Shown here piece after piece: positions 1 to 10,716 of a stretch of DNA of 64,000 nt. Source of the stretch: Xiphias gladius (taxonomy: Eukaryota; Chordata; Actinopteri; Istiophoriformes; Xiphiidae); the NCBI RefSeq assembly GCF_016859285.1, contig NC_053403.1:19160948-19224947 (forward strand). Direction: 5' to 3'. The notes under the pieces are model-generated. The model saw only the letters and a list, made by a program, of their open reading frames with translations, ran no database searches and was not told where the DNA came from. The position numbers were made by a program, and so were the translations under genes. The number at the start of each line of letters is the position of its first letter. The stretch's first letter is position 1.

Positions 1-196
1 TAAAGGTATTTTAATCTAGCTGTTGGCAATTCATGTGTAATGTCTGAAGATTTTCTTTGTGGAGAAATTGATAAAAATAACACAATGTATTATCAGCTAT
101 TTCTATGGTTACAAAGTTGGCATAACAATCATTTTAACCTGAACATTTAACCTACATCCCAATCCTCTCTGTCCTGAACATGCGCCTTTCCCTCAC

Positions 197-372
197 CTCC
201 GGAGTCCAGACCTAAATTCAGTACCTGGCCCTTGCAGTCCACCTCTTCCCTCCTCCCTGTCAGTGTGGTTGCCATGTGGCTGAGCAGTGGACTGAGAAGT
301 CTCCGGCCGGGCCCTCTGAAGCTCAGTCTTCTCCTTCCTCATCCTCAGCAGCTCACCGCGCATGTCATTTAC
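197..372 (-). CDS. cep128: cep128 exon 10
   Basis: Encodes VNDMRGELLRMRKEKTELQR and then a polar stretch ending FRSGLR. I took the strong GTGAGG donor at 196; an alternative GTACTG donor near position 222 would shorten the exon by about 26 nt. Confidence 0.75.
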
Positions 373-3300
373 CTGGGGATCATCAGCCATGTGAGCAAAC
401 ACAGAGAAAGACATCACACAGATGTTTTCTTTCTCTTCACAGCTTATTGTTTTGTCTCATTGGGGTTTACTGTACATCTTCATATACAGTGCATTTAGAA
501 AGTATTCCGACCTTTTCACTTTTTTCACATTTTATGTTGCAGCCTTATGCTAAAATAATTTAAATTCATTTTTTACATCGTCAGTCTACACTTAATACCC
601 GATAATGACAGAGCAAAACATTATTTAGGAAATGTTTGCAAATTTATAAAAAGGAAAACTGAAATATCCCACTGACATAAGTATTCAGACCCTTTGCTAT
701 GAAAATTTAAATTTAGCTCAGGTGTCTCCCATTTCTCTTGATCATCTTTAAGTCATTTCTACACCGTGACGGTAGTCTACCTTTGGTGAATTCAATTGAT
801 TGGACATGATTTGGAAAGTCACACTCCTGTCTTTACAAGGTCTCACAGCTGACAATGCATATGAGAGCAAAAACCAAGCCATGAGGTCAAAGGAACCGCC
901 TGAAGAGCTCAGACAGGATTTTGTCGAGGCACAGATCTGGGGAAGGCTACAATAAAATTCTGCTGCGCTTAAGGTTCCCAAGAGCAAAGTGGCCTCCAAA
1001 TTCTTAAATGGAAGAAGTTTGGAACAACCAGGACTCTTCCTAGAGCTGGCCTCCCAGCCAAATTGAGTCTCTCTTCAGTGAAAGACATTTCAAGGCCCAC
1101 TTGGAGTTTTCAAAATAGCACCTAAAGGACTCTCAGAGTGTGAGAGACAATACTCTCTGGTCTTTGAATTGAATTGTTTGGCTCCAATTCTAAGTGTCAT
1201 GTCTGGAGGAAACCAGGCACCACTCATCACCTGCCTAATACCATCCAAACAATGAAGTTTGGTGGTGGTAGCATCATGCTGCAGGGGTGTTCTTCAGTGG
1301 CAGGGACAGGGAGACTGGTCAGGGTTGAGGGAAAGCTGAACAGAGCAAAGTACAGATATATCCTTAACGAAAACTCGGTCCAGAGCATTCAGGACCTCAG
1401 ACTGGGCCGAAGGTTCACCTAACAGGAAATTTACTCTAAGCAAATAGCCAAAACAACACAAGAGTGGCTTAGGGACAACTCTGTGAATGTCCTTGAGTGG
1501 CCCAGCCAGAGTCCTAACTTGAACCCAATAGAACATCACTGGAGAGACCTGAAAATGGCTGTCCACCAGTGGTCCCTATCCAACCTGACAAAGCTTGAAA
1601 GGGGCTGCAGAGAAAAATGGCAGAAAAGCCCCAAATCCAGGTGTGCAAAGCTTGTCATGTCATACCCAAGAAGAATTGAAGCTGTAACCACTCCCAAAGG
1701 TGCTTCAACTAAGGACTGAGTAAAGGGTCTGAATACTTATGTCGACGTAATACTTCAGTTTTTCCTTCTTAATAAATTTCCAAGGATTTCTAAAATTATG
1801 TTTTCGCTTGTTATTATGGGGTATTGAGTGTCGATTGATGTTGGAAAAAATGAATTTAAACAACTTTAGCATAAGGCTGCAGCATAACAAAATGTGAAAA
1901 ATCCGGGGGTCTGAATGTGTTCTGAATGGACTGTACAATCAGGAACAGTGGCCACAAACAAACCTGTTGAACAAGTGACTCTCTGCTATCCTCTGAATGT
2001 TCTAATAGTCTTCTAGCTCTCTCCAGATCCTGCTCCATCTGAGGAAAGCATAATAAAAAAAATGTCTGGACAATACATAATAAAGTGTTAAATTAATGTG
2101 GACTCAGCAGGAGGTGTGATGTCTTGGAAGATTCAGAATGAGCATCTCCTACTGTATATTATTAGCTATGTAGCATCTACGATTTACAAGTTCAGAATGT
2201 ATACAATTTGAGTTAAGGCACAATTATGTAATAATTTAAAGACAAAATTTAATTTTCAGCTGAAACGTTTTGATATACTATATATTTGAATGCTAACTAC
2301 CTATGCAGCCAATTTCAGTAAATTAATGCCGAATAAGTGAGGTAGGAACTTTTATAGGGCAAAGTTTTATTACCAGCTGCGACGGCTTACCTGGTATTGT
2401 TTTCACCTTGTTAAGTGCAAGTGTGTAATCATGGCAAAATGTGGTCCTGGAGACACCTACTGTAGAGAGAAGTACCACAGAGGTGGTTTTGAGTACTGTG
2501 GTAGGCGCGCATGTGTATGCCTGTGTGCGTGCGCACGCATATGCACTGTCTCTCTGTCTGTTGACATAATTTGTCAACATGATAGCGTCACAACCTTGCA
2601 AGATGCAGTCACGAAACTTTATAGGTGTGTATTGAGATCAAAATGAAGGCTGAGGTACAAGATGGGTGTGGTCCGATCCATGAGTTCTGAGTACTGATGT
2701 AATAATGTAGTTATGGCTACTGAGTACTCATGGACCAGCACATCAACACGTTGACGGCTTTCCAAGCTGGTGTGATCCCATCACAAGATGGTCTCTAGTA
2801 ACATTTAGTTATTTATAAAATCAGAGGATTTCTACTTTAATACACGAACATTCCTTCAAGACAAATTTCATTCACCTTGGACTTCTCCTTCTCTGCTTTC
2901 AATAACCTGGCTGTCATGGCCTCTTCTCTCTCATGGGCTTGAACTTGGCATCTCCCTGAAGTCTACAAAAAACAAGCACTATCACACACAGGACACAGCA
3001 TGTATTAGTATAAGAGCACACATACAATGCAACGTGAGAGGTACTATTGCATCATAGTATTCCCCATCTTGTCTTCTTGGAACAAGACACTGGCATCACG
3101 GTGGATTTGTACAAGAGCTTAGATCCCACTCAATCCCACTCATTCTGAGTGGACTATGGTGATGAACTACCAGCTGCTAGCAATAACAGCTACCCAAGTG
3201 ACTCATCATTTAGTGGATTCACATCACAGCAGTAGGGAATAAATGTGCCCTCTGCTCTCCCTCCTCTCCTGCCCTTTAGTAGAAAAAGAGATTATTTTCC

Positions 3301-6300
3301 TCTTCATTTCCTCTCGCTTGTTTATTTACCCTTAATTTTTGGACAAACGCATTATTTACCATCGCCCAGGGCCCTGCTGGTGTCCCATTAGGGCACTACA
3401 GAGGAAGGGGATGCAAATGAATTGGTATCTACTATCATTACGCAGTGTGTTGAGAAGTCTAGCTTTAGAAGGTTATCAGTCTGGATACAGCTACACAGTG
3501 CCCCTCTGTGGTCTAAAAATAAACTGCAGCAGGCATGAGAGACAATCAGACTGCTGCCAAGAGCTAATTAGCTTATACAAAACACTGTCCTCCACACCAG
3601 TAACCAAGAAATAAATGGTTCAGTTATTTCAAAAATGAACTAAAATTATGCTGATGTATACTACAAATAACTTGTGTTGCTAAATTGAAAGTAGCAATGT
3701 AAGAGAGCAATAATACAAGATAATGTGTTCTTTACTGTGACTGTGGGCATGCCATCTACTGAGCACATCCACCTATGAATCTACATCTCTAAAGTGCAGC
3801 TAATGACAGAGTTCTCTTGGCTATTAATGCTTTTAGACAAATGCATGCCTAAAACGTAAGTTGCAATTGCTTGTTTAGCGACAATTTTCACTGCATCAGA
3901 GTAATTGCCTAGGTGGGCATTATAGTCTCATAAAGCAGAGCAAGAGGGCTAGGTGACACAGTGGGAACACTGTTTTAATAAATAATAGAAGACAGCAGTA
4001 CATTAGAAGGAAAACCCTTCAGTAAAACACAGTGACCCAGCAAGTACAGAAAATTTGGGAATTTTCTTTTTTTGCATGTTCTTTGACTGTATTCGAGTAT
4101 ATTTTATAGACAACACTTGTCACCACAGTAATAAATCACTGTTTATGTGGGAAGATTACGTTATTGGTATTTGGTTTTGACATCTTTTCTGAATTCTTTT
4201 TAAAAGGTGAGGAATAACTCCTCAACAGAGATAAAAAAAAATTTCAGCAGTCATTTTTTAACACCACCAAGCTTGCATTTTAGTCATTTGTACCAAATTT
4301 GGCAGCCAGAATGTCTTATGATTATTTATAGATTTATTAGTTAGTTTTAATAAATTGTGTAAATGTCAATGGTCTGTATTATTACTCAAGAAAAACCAAC
4401 AGGCTTTTGTTCCTTCTGCTAGTCCTATGTGGGTAAAAATTTATCCACATTTAGAAAAACAATTCTACAGCCATGCTGGAGCTCTGTGAGGCTGTACTTA
4501 GGCACATCAGTGCTTTGAGCTAAATGCTAACTTCAGTGTGCAAAGATTACTCAAAATGACAGTGTTAACATGATGATGTTTAGCAGGTAATGTCTACCAT
4601 ATTCACCATCTTAATTTAACACGTTAACATTTGCTAATTAGCAAAAAACAAAGTACATCTGAGGTGGCTGGGAACGTTATCAGTTGTGTAGGTTTTTGGT
4701 CATTTACTAAATTATTAGTTTACTTTTGGCGGCATGAGACAAAAAGTCAGAGGATCATAAAAAGTCAGCAGGTTTCGACTTCTGGGGACTATGAATGTCG
4801 CATAGCCTTCCTCCTATCAAGGCTAAAAATTAAATTTTATTGAATGCTTTTCAGTACTAGAGAGCATGACCAAAATTATTTATGAATGCAATGATTCTTC
4901 CCCATATTAGATACTTCTTGACTAGTTGGTCTCAGACCTATGGAACCACCCTCAAGGGACAAAATACAATCCAGCTTTGAAGGTCTTAGACAAAATGCTG
5001 AATACTTAATACTTACCTAATACTTCTTTCCATTTTTGGATTTTGATGAAAACTAAAGTACAAAATAAGTAAGGAAGTGTTCATTTAGCCAATCAGCCTT
5101 TTTTTTGCAAGCATCACTCAGCTGGAATGCTCCAACTAATTTGACAGACTTAACAACCAAAATACTTTTGCTAGAAAGTTGAAAATTTGGCTACCGGAGG
5201 TGCCAGCATGATATCTGAAATATTTTTATCGTGCTATGTCAATCAGTGTCTTTGTAGTGTATTTGAAGTCCAAATACCATATAATGTCTGATGTTGATTG
5301 ACTTGTTTGCCTGCTTTATTCTCTTTTTATGAGTGTATCTGTGTATGCATCATGTGTCCTTAATACTTGCTTATAAGACTATAGCTTTGCACTCCTTTGT
5401 GATGTTTAACCTAAGTTGCTGCTCTAAAATTCGGACTGTCCTATGTGCTCCTGTGTGTCTGTTAATGTGTGGTGTCCTTAATAAATACATGAGTGAAGTT
5501 AGATGAGTCAGATGAGTGGTGGAGAGGAGCATCACCTCCTGCAGCTCGTCAGACATGGCCACCCGCTGCTCAGGCCTTCTCTCTCTCTCCAAGCTCCTCT
5601 CCTCAGTGTGCATCTCTCTCTCCAGCTCCTGCAGACGCCGCTCTACACGAGATGACACCTGCAGACAGTCAGATGGAGAACGCCTCAGGTCATGCAAACA
5701 TCCCCGGTACAGGAATGGCAGGATATGATAAATGAGACAACAGGAAATTAAAAGGGTGGATAACTGGAAGTATTACATTTTTGATGCCAAATGGTATGCA
5801 CGACATGTTTTGTCCATCAATAACTGTGATGAGATATCCTGGAATTCAGGATACATCCACTTTTCTTCTCATGTGCACATAGCTAGAAAGCATAATCGAC
5901 GTATTGGTAGTGAATTCCACAGCCACAACTCACCGAGTCTTGTCTTTGGGAAATTGTCATGTGGCCTGTGAGGCTCTCAATCGCCTGCTTGGTGTTAATA
6001 TCAGACCTATAAAAAAAAAAAAAAAAGACAAATCCAGCAGACTTTAGATATTCAGTTCTCGGCCATTTTGAAAAATCCTATTCCAGGACATCATTGATCA
6101 AATTGTGCATGAACAACGTATTGCCACTAAAAGTAATTATGGAGTTTCAGATATTGAAATAAGCTGGTGGATCGCTTTGGTCTGGTCAGCAGCCCTAGGA
6201 AGGAGAGATTTTTTTAATAACTTCAAAATGTCAAATTTTAATGTATGTTGAGATAAAAATCTGCCTTTGGATGTTGCAGTTGCATCTCTTTAATTTTCCC

Positions 6301-9033
6301 ATGACAATTTTATCACTTTCTCATCAAGGAGATCTCAAAGACCTGGAAACCATGCACTGATTTTCAAAGCTCAAGCAAAAACTTTTTATGTTCAGTGGAT
6401 ATGAAAAGTATTAGATCAATATCTTGCACTGGTCCAGACTCTTGTTAAAGCAAAAATTATTCTAAATTCAATTTGAAGGCATGCAGACTGAGGAGACAAA
6501 GGTCATTTTGTGTCTCTTTTTAATAAACTATAAGAGATGAGTAGATTTTAAACACTGATTTGTGTTTTCTATGCAAAATGAAAAAAGGAGCCTGTTTTAA
6601 TAAGATTTCATTTCAGAGGCAATTATACAAAAATATCTGAGCATAAACATTTTTTACTGTGCATGTCCAATATCACCATTTCAGATGTCTTCTTGAAGCT
6701 TTTCAAATCTGGCAGTGCCAAATTGGCAAAAATATTAGTACAATTTTATGTTTTTCTGTTCTTTTTTCTTATGCTACTTGACTATGAAACCACTATTTGG
6801 ACCTTCTAGCAGCCCTAAAAACCACCTTAATAAAAACAAACCAAAAAAAAAAAAAAACTGGTGAGTTCACTTGTGTTTACTGTTTTTAATGTTCAGGCTT
6901 TGTTCCTTCTCTCAGATACCTGTTCCTCCTGAGGATTTCATTACCCAAGTCATCAGACAGTCTCTGCTGGTCACAGCACAAATCCCTCAAGGATTGGTGT
7001 AAAGAATGAATCTGTGAGACAGCCACAAATACATACTGACTACAAAACTTAAGACACAGCCAAAGCACAGCAGAGCTAGCAATGATTGCATTTACAGAGT
7101 TGTACATTTATAGCAACCACTGTGGTAAGCATACTTCAAAACTACATTTGGACTCATGAATATATACTAGACATCTGTAAATAAAACACCAACATAACCA
7201 ATATCTGATTTAAATGAAGTTTTATCAAGTCCCTTTTTACCTATCAAAAATAGCATACAAAATTTTATATCTATGTTGCTGAATCAGTGTGCCCTCTTGT
7301 GGCGACTTTCTGGAACTACATGACGTAACAAATAGCATTGATTGGTAGTTGGTCTTTCGAAGTTGCTTACATCCTCTCCTGTCAGGCTGGCATCCTTGAA
7401 GTGAACACCAACAGACTGAGACCTCCTCCTCCTTGTTGGAGTGCCTTTGTAGTCCCTCAGTGGAGTGGTAGGGTAGAAACGCTGGCCTTCTGAAATCACA
7501 GATGCACAAATGTTATAAAGTGTTTGTTTTTGGAAACAATTTGAGGAGCTGGTCACTTTGAAAAATGTTTAACCAAATAAACTCCACAAATTTGCTAATG
7601 GTACCACACAGTCCAAACTTTATATTATTATGTGCAAAGGTAGATTATTGTAGTGTTTTTATTTATAAATTAAAGTTAGCAACACAGACAAGAAAAATCA
7701 AGGTGGTCTTTTGTTTTCACCTCTGTATTTTATCTCCATGCTATCTGCCAGTATGTTTCATCTTTTTTCAAATTATCCAAAACTAACCTCAATCAGAATA
7801 CATCTGTCAGCAAAAGGCTTTCTGTTTCTTCATACCTGACCCTGAGATAGCCTCCAGGTCACTGGTATGCAGGGTAGAGGCTGAAGCTGAAGCACTCCGA
7901 GCCCCATTACTCAGCCTCTGTTTCTGCAGCTCAGTGATTGACTCCTCCAGGTTTTCCCTGAGCTGGTGCACAAAAAAAGCACACATGATTGACTAACCTA
8001 GGAAACAGAAAATAACACAGCTCCTAAATAAAAATCACACCACACAGAGGAGGGGGAGTCAAAGAAATTAAAAAGTGACAGAAAATGAATACTGAGTACT
8101 GAATAAACAATGCGAAATGTGACTGTGAGATAACTTAAATAGTATTACTAGGCATTCAGATTGGTATGTTATTGTCCTTGATGTGTTGTTATGGTTATGC
8201 ACTGAAGATGTGGATTTACGGAAATTTCAAAGCCCTCACACTGTCCCATGTATTCATTCTCCAGTTTTGCCGCCAGAGTGCTCCCACACTCCCAACTGCT
8301 GGAGAAAAAGTGACATTTTGTCTAGAGTTTCCTTAAACTTGGCTATTTTTTTCAAAATAGCTCTAATAAGTATCATTGTTATCTGTGTTTCAGTGCTTAA
8401 ACAACATGCACTTGAAGCAAATATGACATCTAAACGTGGCCATATGTACAATGGAAAGACCAATGTCAAACCATCTACATCTTTAGGGTGTAAGGAAATA
8501 GATAATAGAACAGGTGTCTCACCAGTGCCATGACATCAACCTGATCATCTGTATGCTCCCTGTACTGGCCCAGCATCTGGTCTACTTTGGTCAAGTTTCT
8601 ACTGGTGTCCTAACAGAGAAAAAAGGTATTAGTTAACAATTCTTGAAATAAAATTAGGAATCAATACAAGTTATGAATAAACACATAAACGGGTTACAAG
8701 TCTATATGGAAGCTGATGTACTGTAAATTTTGGCACAGCCAAAATACTTAACTTGGTGGTATTGTAAGACAACAAAACAAAGATACGTGTACAGTTTTTT
8801 TTAGCTGGATGAAATCTGAACATGTAGATCAGTCTGTCTCATGAGGCACAGTGGAGTACCTGTAAAGTGTTTGCCAGGGTATTGATCTTTTCGGAGATGT
8901 CTGCTGCTCGATCATCGTCTCCAATCCCACTGGCTCTGCCCCTGTCCCGACAAGGTCTGCGGTTGGCTTCACGCCCCCGAGACCTGTGTCCCCGCTTCCT
9001 GTCGTATGAATCCGACTCGCTGGATGTGTCCAT
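197..9033 (-). CDS. cep128: Centrosomal protein of 128 kDa, N-terminal third (ten exons, 3' end outside the window)
   Basis: Coiled-coil centrosomal protein that in mammals localises to subdistal appendages of the mother centriole and to the ciliary base. Coding exons on the minus strand: 9033-8860, 8609-8523, 7962-7836, 7489-7371, 7011-6920, 6006-5934, 5658-5536, 2962-2876, 2038-1964, 372-197. All have AG/GT borders and the phases join without a frameshift, giving about 378 residues; human CEP128 has about 1,094, so roughly the first third is here. Diagnostic matches to my memory of the human protein: an acidic-serine start, then DTSRNL..VDQMLG.YRE, SLHQSLRDL, RVERRLQELEREM and EQ(D/E)LE..RRLL. 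From residue 200 onward it is charged and heptad-like, as expected for coiled coil. The start ATG is the first in exon 1 and aligns with the human start. It lies head-to-head with tshr, as in human. Confidence 0.93.
487..1933 (+). mobile_element. Degenerate Tc1/mariner-like transposon
   Basis: About 1.45 kb, flanked by TA on both sides (485-486 and 1934-1935), with terminal inverted repeats of roughly 80 bp: the left end reads CAGTGCATTTAGAAAGTATT and the right end is its diverged reverse complement. Inside are remnants of a Tc1-family transposase, including LEWPSQSPNLNPIEHHW near 1492-1545, the region carrying the last two acidic residues of the DDE triad. The frame is broken at several points, so no full transposase is encoded. 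It lies in a cep128 intron, in antisense. Confidence 0.88.
1964..2038 (-). CDS. cep128: cep128 exon 9 (residues 295-319)
   Basis: Encodes MEQDLERARRLLEHSEDSRE and then SLVQQ; human LEQELELSRRLLNQSEGSRE. Donor GTTTGT lies about 30 bp from the end of a Tc1-like element. Confidence 0.92.
2876..2962 (-). CDS. cep128: cep128 exon 8 (residues 266-294)
   Basis: Encodes TSGRCQVQAHEREEAMTARL and then LKAEKEKSK. The acceptor TTTTGTAG was preferred over the downstream TTCAG because only the former keeps the reading phase. Donor GTGAAT. Confidence 0.85.
2963..5535. other. cep128 intron, no recognised feature
   Basis: AT-rich intron DNA. I found no exon-like conserved segment, and the reading phase of the flanking exons joins without one. 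Confidence 0.6.
5536..5658 (-). CDS. cep128: cep128 exon 7 (residues 225-265)
   Basis: Encodes VSSRVERRLQELEREMHTEE and then an Arg/Glu-rich coiled coil ending MSDELQE; the first part is almost identical to human. Acceptor TGCAG, donor GTGATG (weak). Confidence 0.93.
5934..6006 (-). CDS. cep128: cep128 exon 6
   Basis: Encodes SDINTKQAIESLTGHMTISQ and then RQDS. Acceptor TATAG follows an A-rich tract read as T on the coding strand; donor GTGAGT. Confidence 0.88.
6920..7011 (-). CDS. cep128: cep128 exon 5
   Basis: Encodes IHSLHQSLRDLCCDQQRLSD and then DLGNEILRRN; human has FHQSLRDLSSEQIRLGDDF. Acceptor CACAG, donor GTATCT. Confidence 0.92.
7371..7489 (-). CDS. cep128: cep128 exon 4
   Basis: Encodes GQRFYPTTPLRDYKGTPTRR and then SVGVHFKDASLTGED; parallels human FPPTSPLKDYGD...GVRF. 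Acceptor TTTCAG, donor GTAAGC. The run of four arginines (RRRR) resembles the human basic stretch. Confidence 0.9.
7836..7962 (-). CDS. cep128: cep128 exon 3
   Basis: Encodes LRENLEESITELQKQRLSNG followed by a Ser/Ala-rich stretch ending DLEAISGS. Acceptor ACCAG, donor GTATGA; 127 nt, so one base carries into the next exon. Confidence 0.9.
8523..8609 (-). CDS. cep128: cep128 exon 2 (residues 59-87)
   Basis: Encodes DTSRNLTKVDQMLGQYREH..., nearly identical to the human segment. Acceptor GTTAG, donor GTGAGA; 87 nt, in phase. Confidence 0.93.
8860..9033 (-). CDS. cep128: cep128 exon 1 (residues 1-58)
   Basis: Starts with MDTSSESDSYDRKRG and ends NTLANTLQ before a GTACTC donor. It is Arg/Ser-rich and resembles the human N-terminus (MAESSSESD...). 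ATG is at 9033-9031. Confidence 0.92.
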
Positions 9034-9742
9034 AGTATGGGAAAGGTCTGCGGGAGTGGCGACGAAAAGCGGCTGACTAGGGAAATATGACGATCAGCAC
9101 TAGCTTCGTCGGCGCAAAGCGCTAACTGTTAACTGTGATGTTCAGATCAGATCAGATTAACGAACAAAGTGGGATGGTTTTGAACTTTCTTTACGACAGA
9201 TATTTTTGTCATAGCAAACGGACATGGGAGCTTTGTCATCGTTACCTTAACAACCAGGGGAGAAAAAAAACGATCTGACCAGCAAAACACTACAATTCAC
9301 ACTGGCCCCTTCCCTATCAGTTAATGTCTTGGGCATTGCTTTCAGTGGTGCTCCTCCTGGCTATTAACAAGTGGCAACTACTGTGAACGTTAGCTAGCTA
9401 ACGGAAGGTTAGCCAACTAATTTAGCTGTGAAATCATATCGTAAACACTGCATATGTCCAGCGGAAAGAGAAGAAATACATGCAATAGTTATAAATACAT
9501 TACACAAGAGATGTTGGCTTTTCGCTTTGTGAGTGCAAACTAACAGAAGAACAACCCTCAGCTTCACCGTGCTATGGCAACTTGAACTAGCCGCGTCTGA
9601 GCCGGAAAACAACAGCCCACGGTGGCACCAAAGGATCCCGGGAACTGTAGGATGGTCACAATGGATCAGTGTGAGAATTTATTATTTATGAACTACATTG
9701 TCCAAAGTTGTGCGTTTGCGCCAGTACTCCCGCTCTTTAGTT

Positions 9743-9785
9743 AGAAAAGAAAAGAAAAGAAAAAAGAAAAGAAAAGAAAAGAAAA
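9743..9785. repeat. (AAAAG)n microsatellite
   Basis: Short interrupted run of GAAAA units upstream of tshr. Confidence 0.9.
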
Positions 9786-9923
9786 TAATTACGTATCGCA
9801 CAAGACAAGAGAGGTCAATTCTCTCTACACTTGTATGAAAAATTAGAAATGGGAAAAGGAAAAAAGAAAAAGCAAGAGAAATCAGTAAATGATTCGGCTT
9901 AGAATATACTAAGACATTTCATG

Positions 9924-10160
9924 GAATGGATAGTTTATGTCTACCGACTGTGTATATTTTACAGGTCAGAATAATGGATTAGAACAAAATATATAAAAAA
10001 GAGCAAAGAAGAGAGAAAAAATATATATTGGTCATATAGACTTCTAGAAATATATTGAAACACTTTATGTTTATTAAACATATTGAATAGGACAGTTCAT
10101 GTCAACGACTGAGTGTATTTCACTGGCTAGAATAATGGAGCAGAATAAAATAAAAGTCTC
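9924..10160. repeat. Diverged direct repeat upstream of tshr
   Basis: Two roughly 75-bp units, about 9926-10000 and 10088-10160, share the order (GA)(T/C)AGTT(T/C)ATGTC, CGACTG, GTGTAT, then AGAATAATGGA and AGAA.AAA. The spacing is about 160 bp. Confidence 0.7.
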
Positions 10161-10546
10161 AAGATTTAAAAAGAAAAAAAAATACTATTCTCAAGTCTAA
10201 CACAAGAGTGCCTCAGAAGTCCACCCTCCCCTTAAGTTGAAGACCACCTCCAAACCCACCACCGAGCTGCAGCTGTCCGTCCTACAGCATCTCCACCTTC
10301 ACAACCTCACAGAAACTCCTGGTGCCCTGCAAAGAAAACTGAACATCCCACTCCAGTGCGGCTCCACTGTCTTTACCGAAGGATTATAGCTTACACCAAA
10401 AAAACCAAAACAAAACATATTAGTCTATTGTAGACAACTTAAGTACATATTTGTTGTTTTGGACATCAAAGCAACTACCAGGTGGAAACACAGAAGTCAG
10501 TCTGAGGATATTTTGAACCGACACTGACAGCGAGCAGCACTCTAGC

Positions 10547-10716
10547 ATGCAGGTGATAACATGCGCGTTGTTTACGTTTGTCACTCTCCATATCAGCACC
10601 GTGTCGGGGGCTGACTCCTGCCCTGCTGTCTGCGAGTGCTCTGAGTGGAAGACTCACACAATCTCCTGCTTTGACACAGATATTCTCCCAAGGTTTCCAG
10701 CCAGCACGGAGACACT
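10547..10716 (+). CDS. tshr: tshr exon 1: signal peptide and LRRNT cysteines
   Basis: [20 protein letters not shown] is a typical signal sequence; it is followed by CPAVCEC and a fourth Cys at 41. The first in-frame ATG is used; donor GTAAGT. Confidence 0.93.

Larger units (their letters stand above)
9034..10546. promoter_or_regulatory. Divergent promoter region between cep128 and tshr
   Basis: 1.5 kb between the two start codons. The cep128-proximal part (9034-9700) is richer in CpG than its surroundings and holds three sequences resembling the ZNF143/STAF site: 9289-9302, 9633-9651 (minus strand, CCTACAGTTCCCGGGATCC) and 9690-9706. Further right are an AAAAG repeat and a diverged direct repeat. 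I see no convincing TATA box for tshr, in line with the TATA-less promoters known for mammalian TSHR. Confidence 0.5.
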
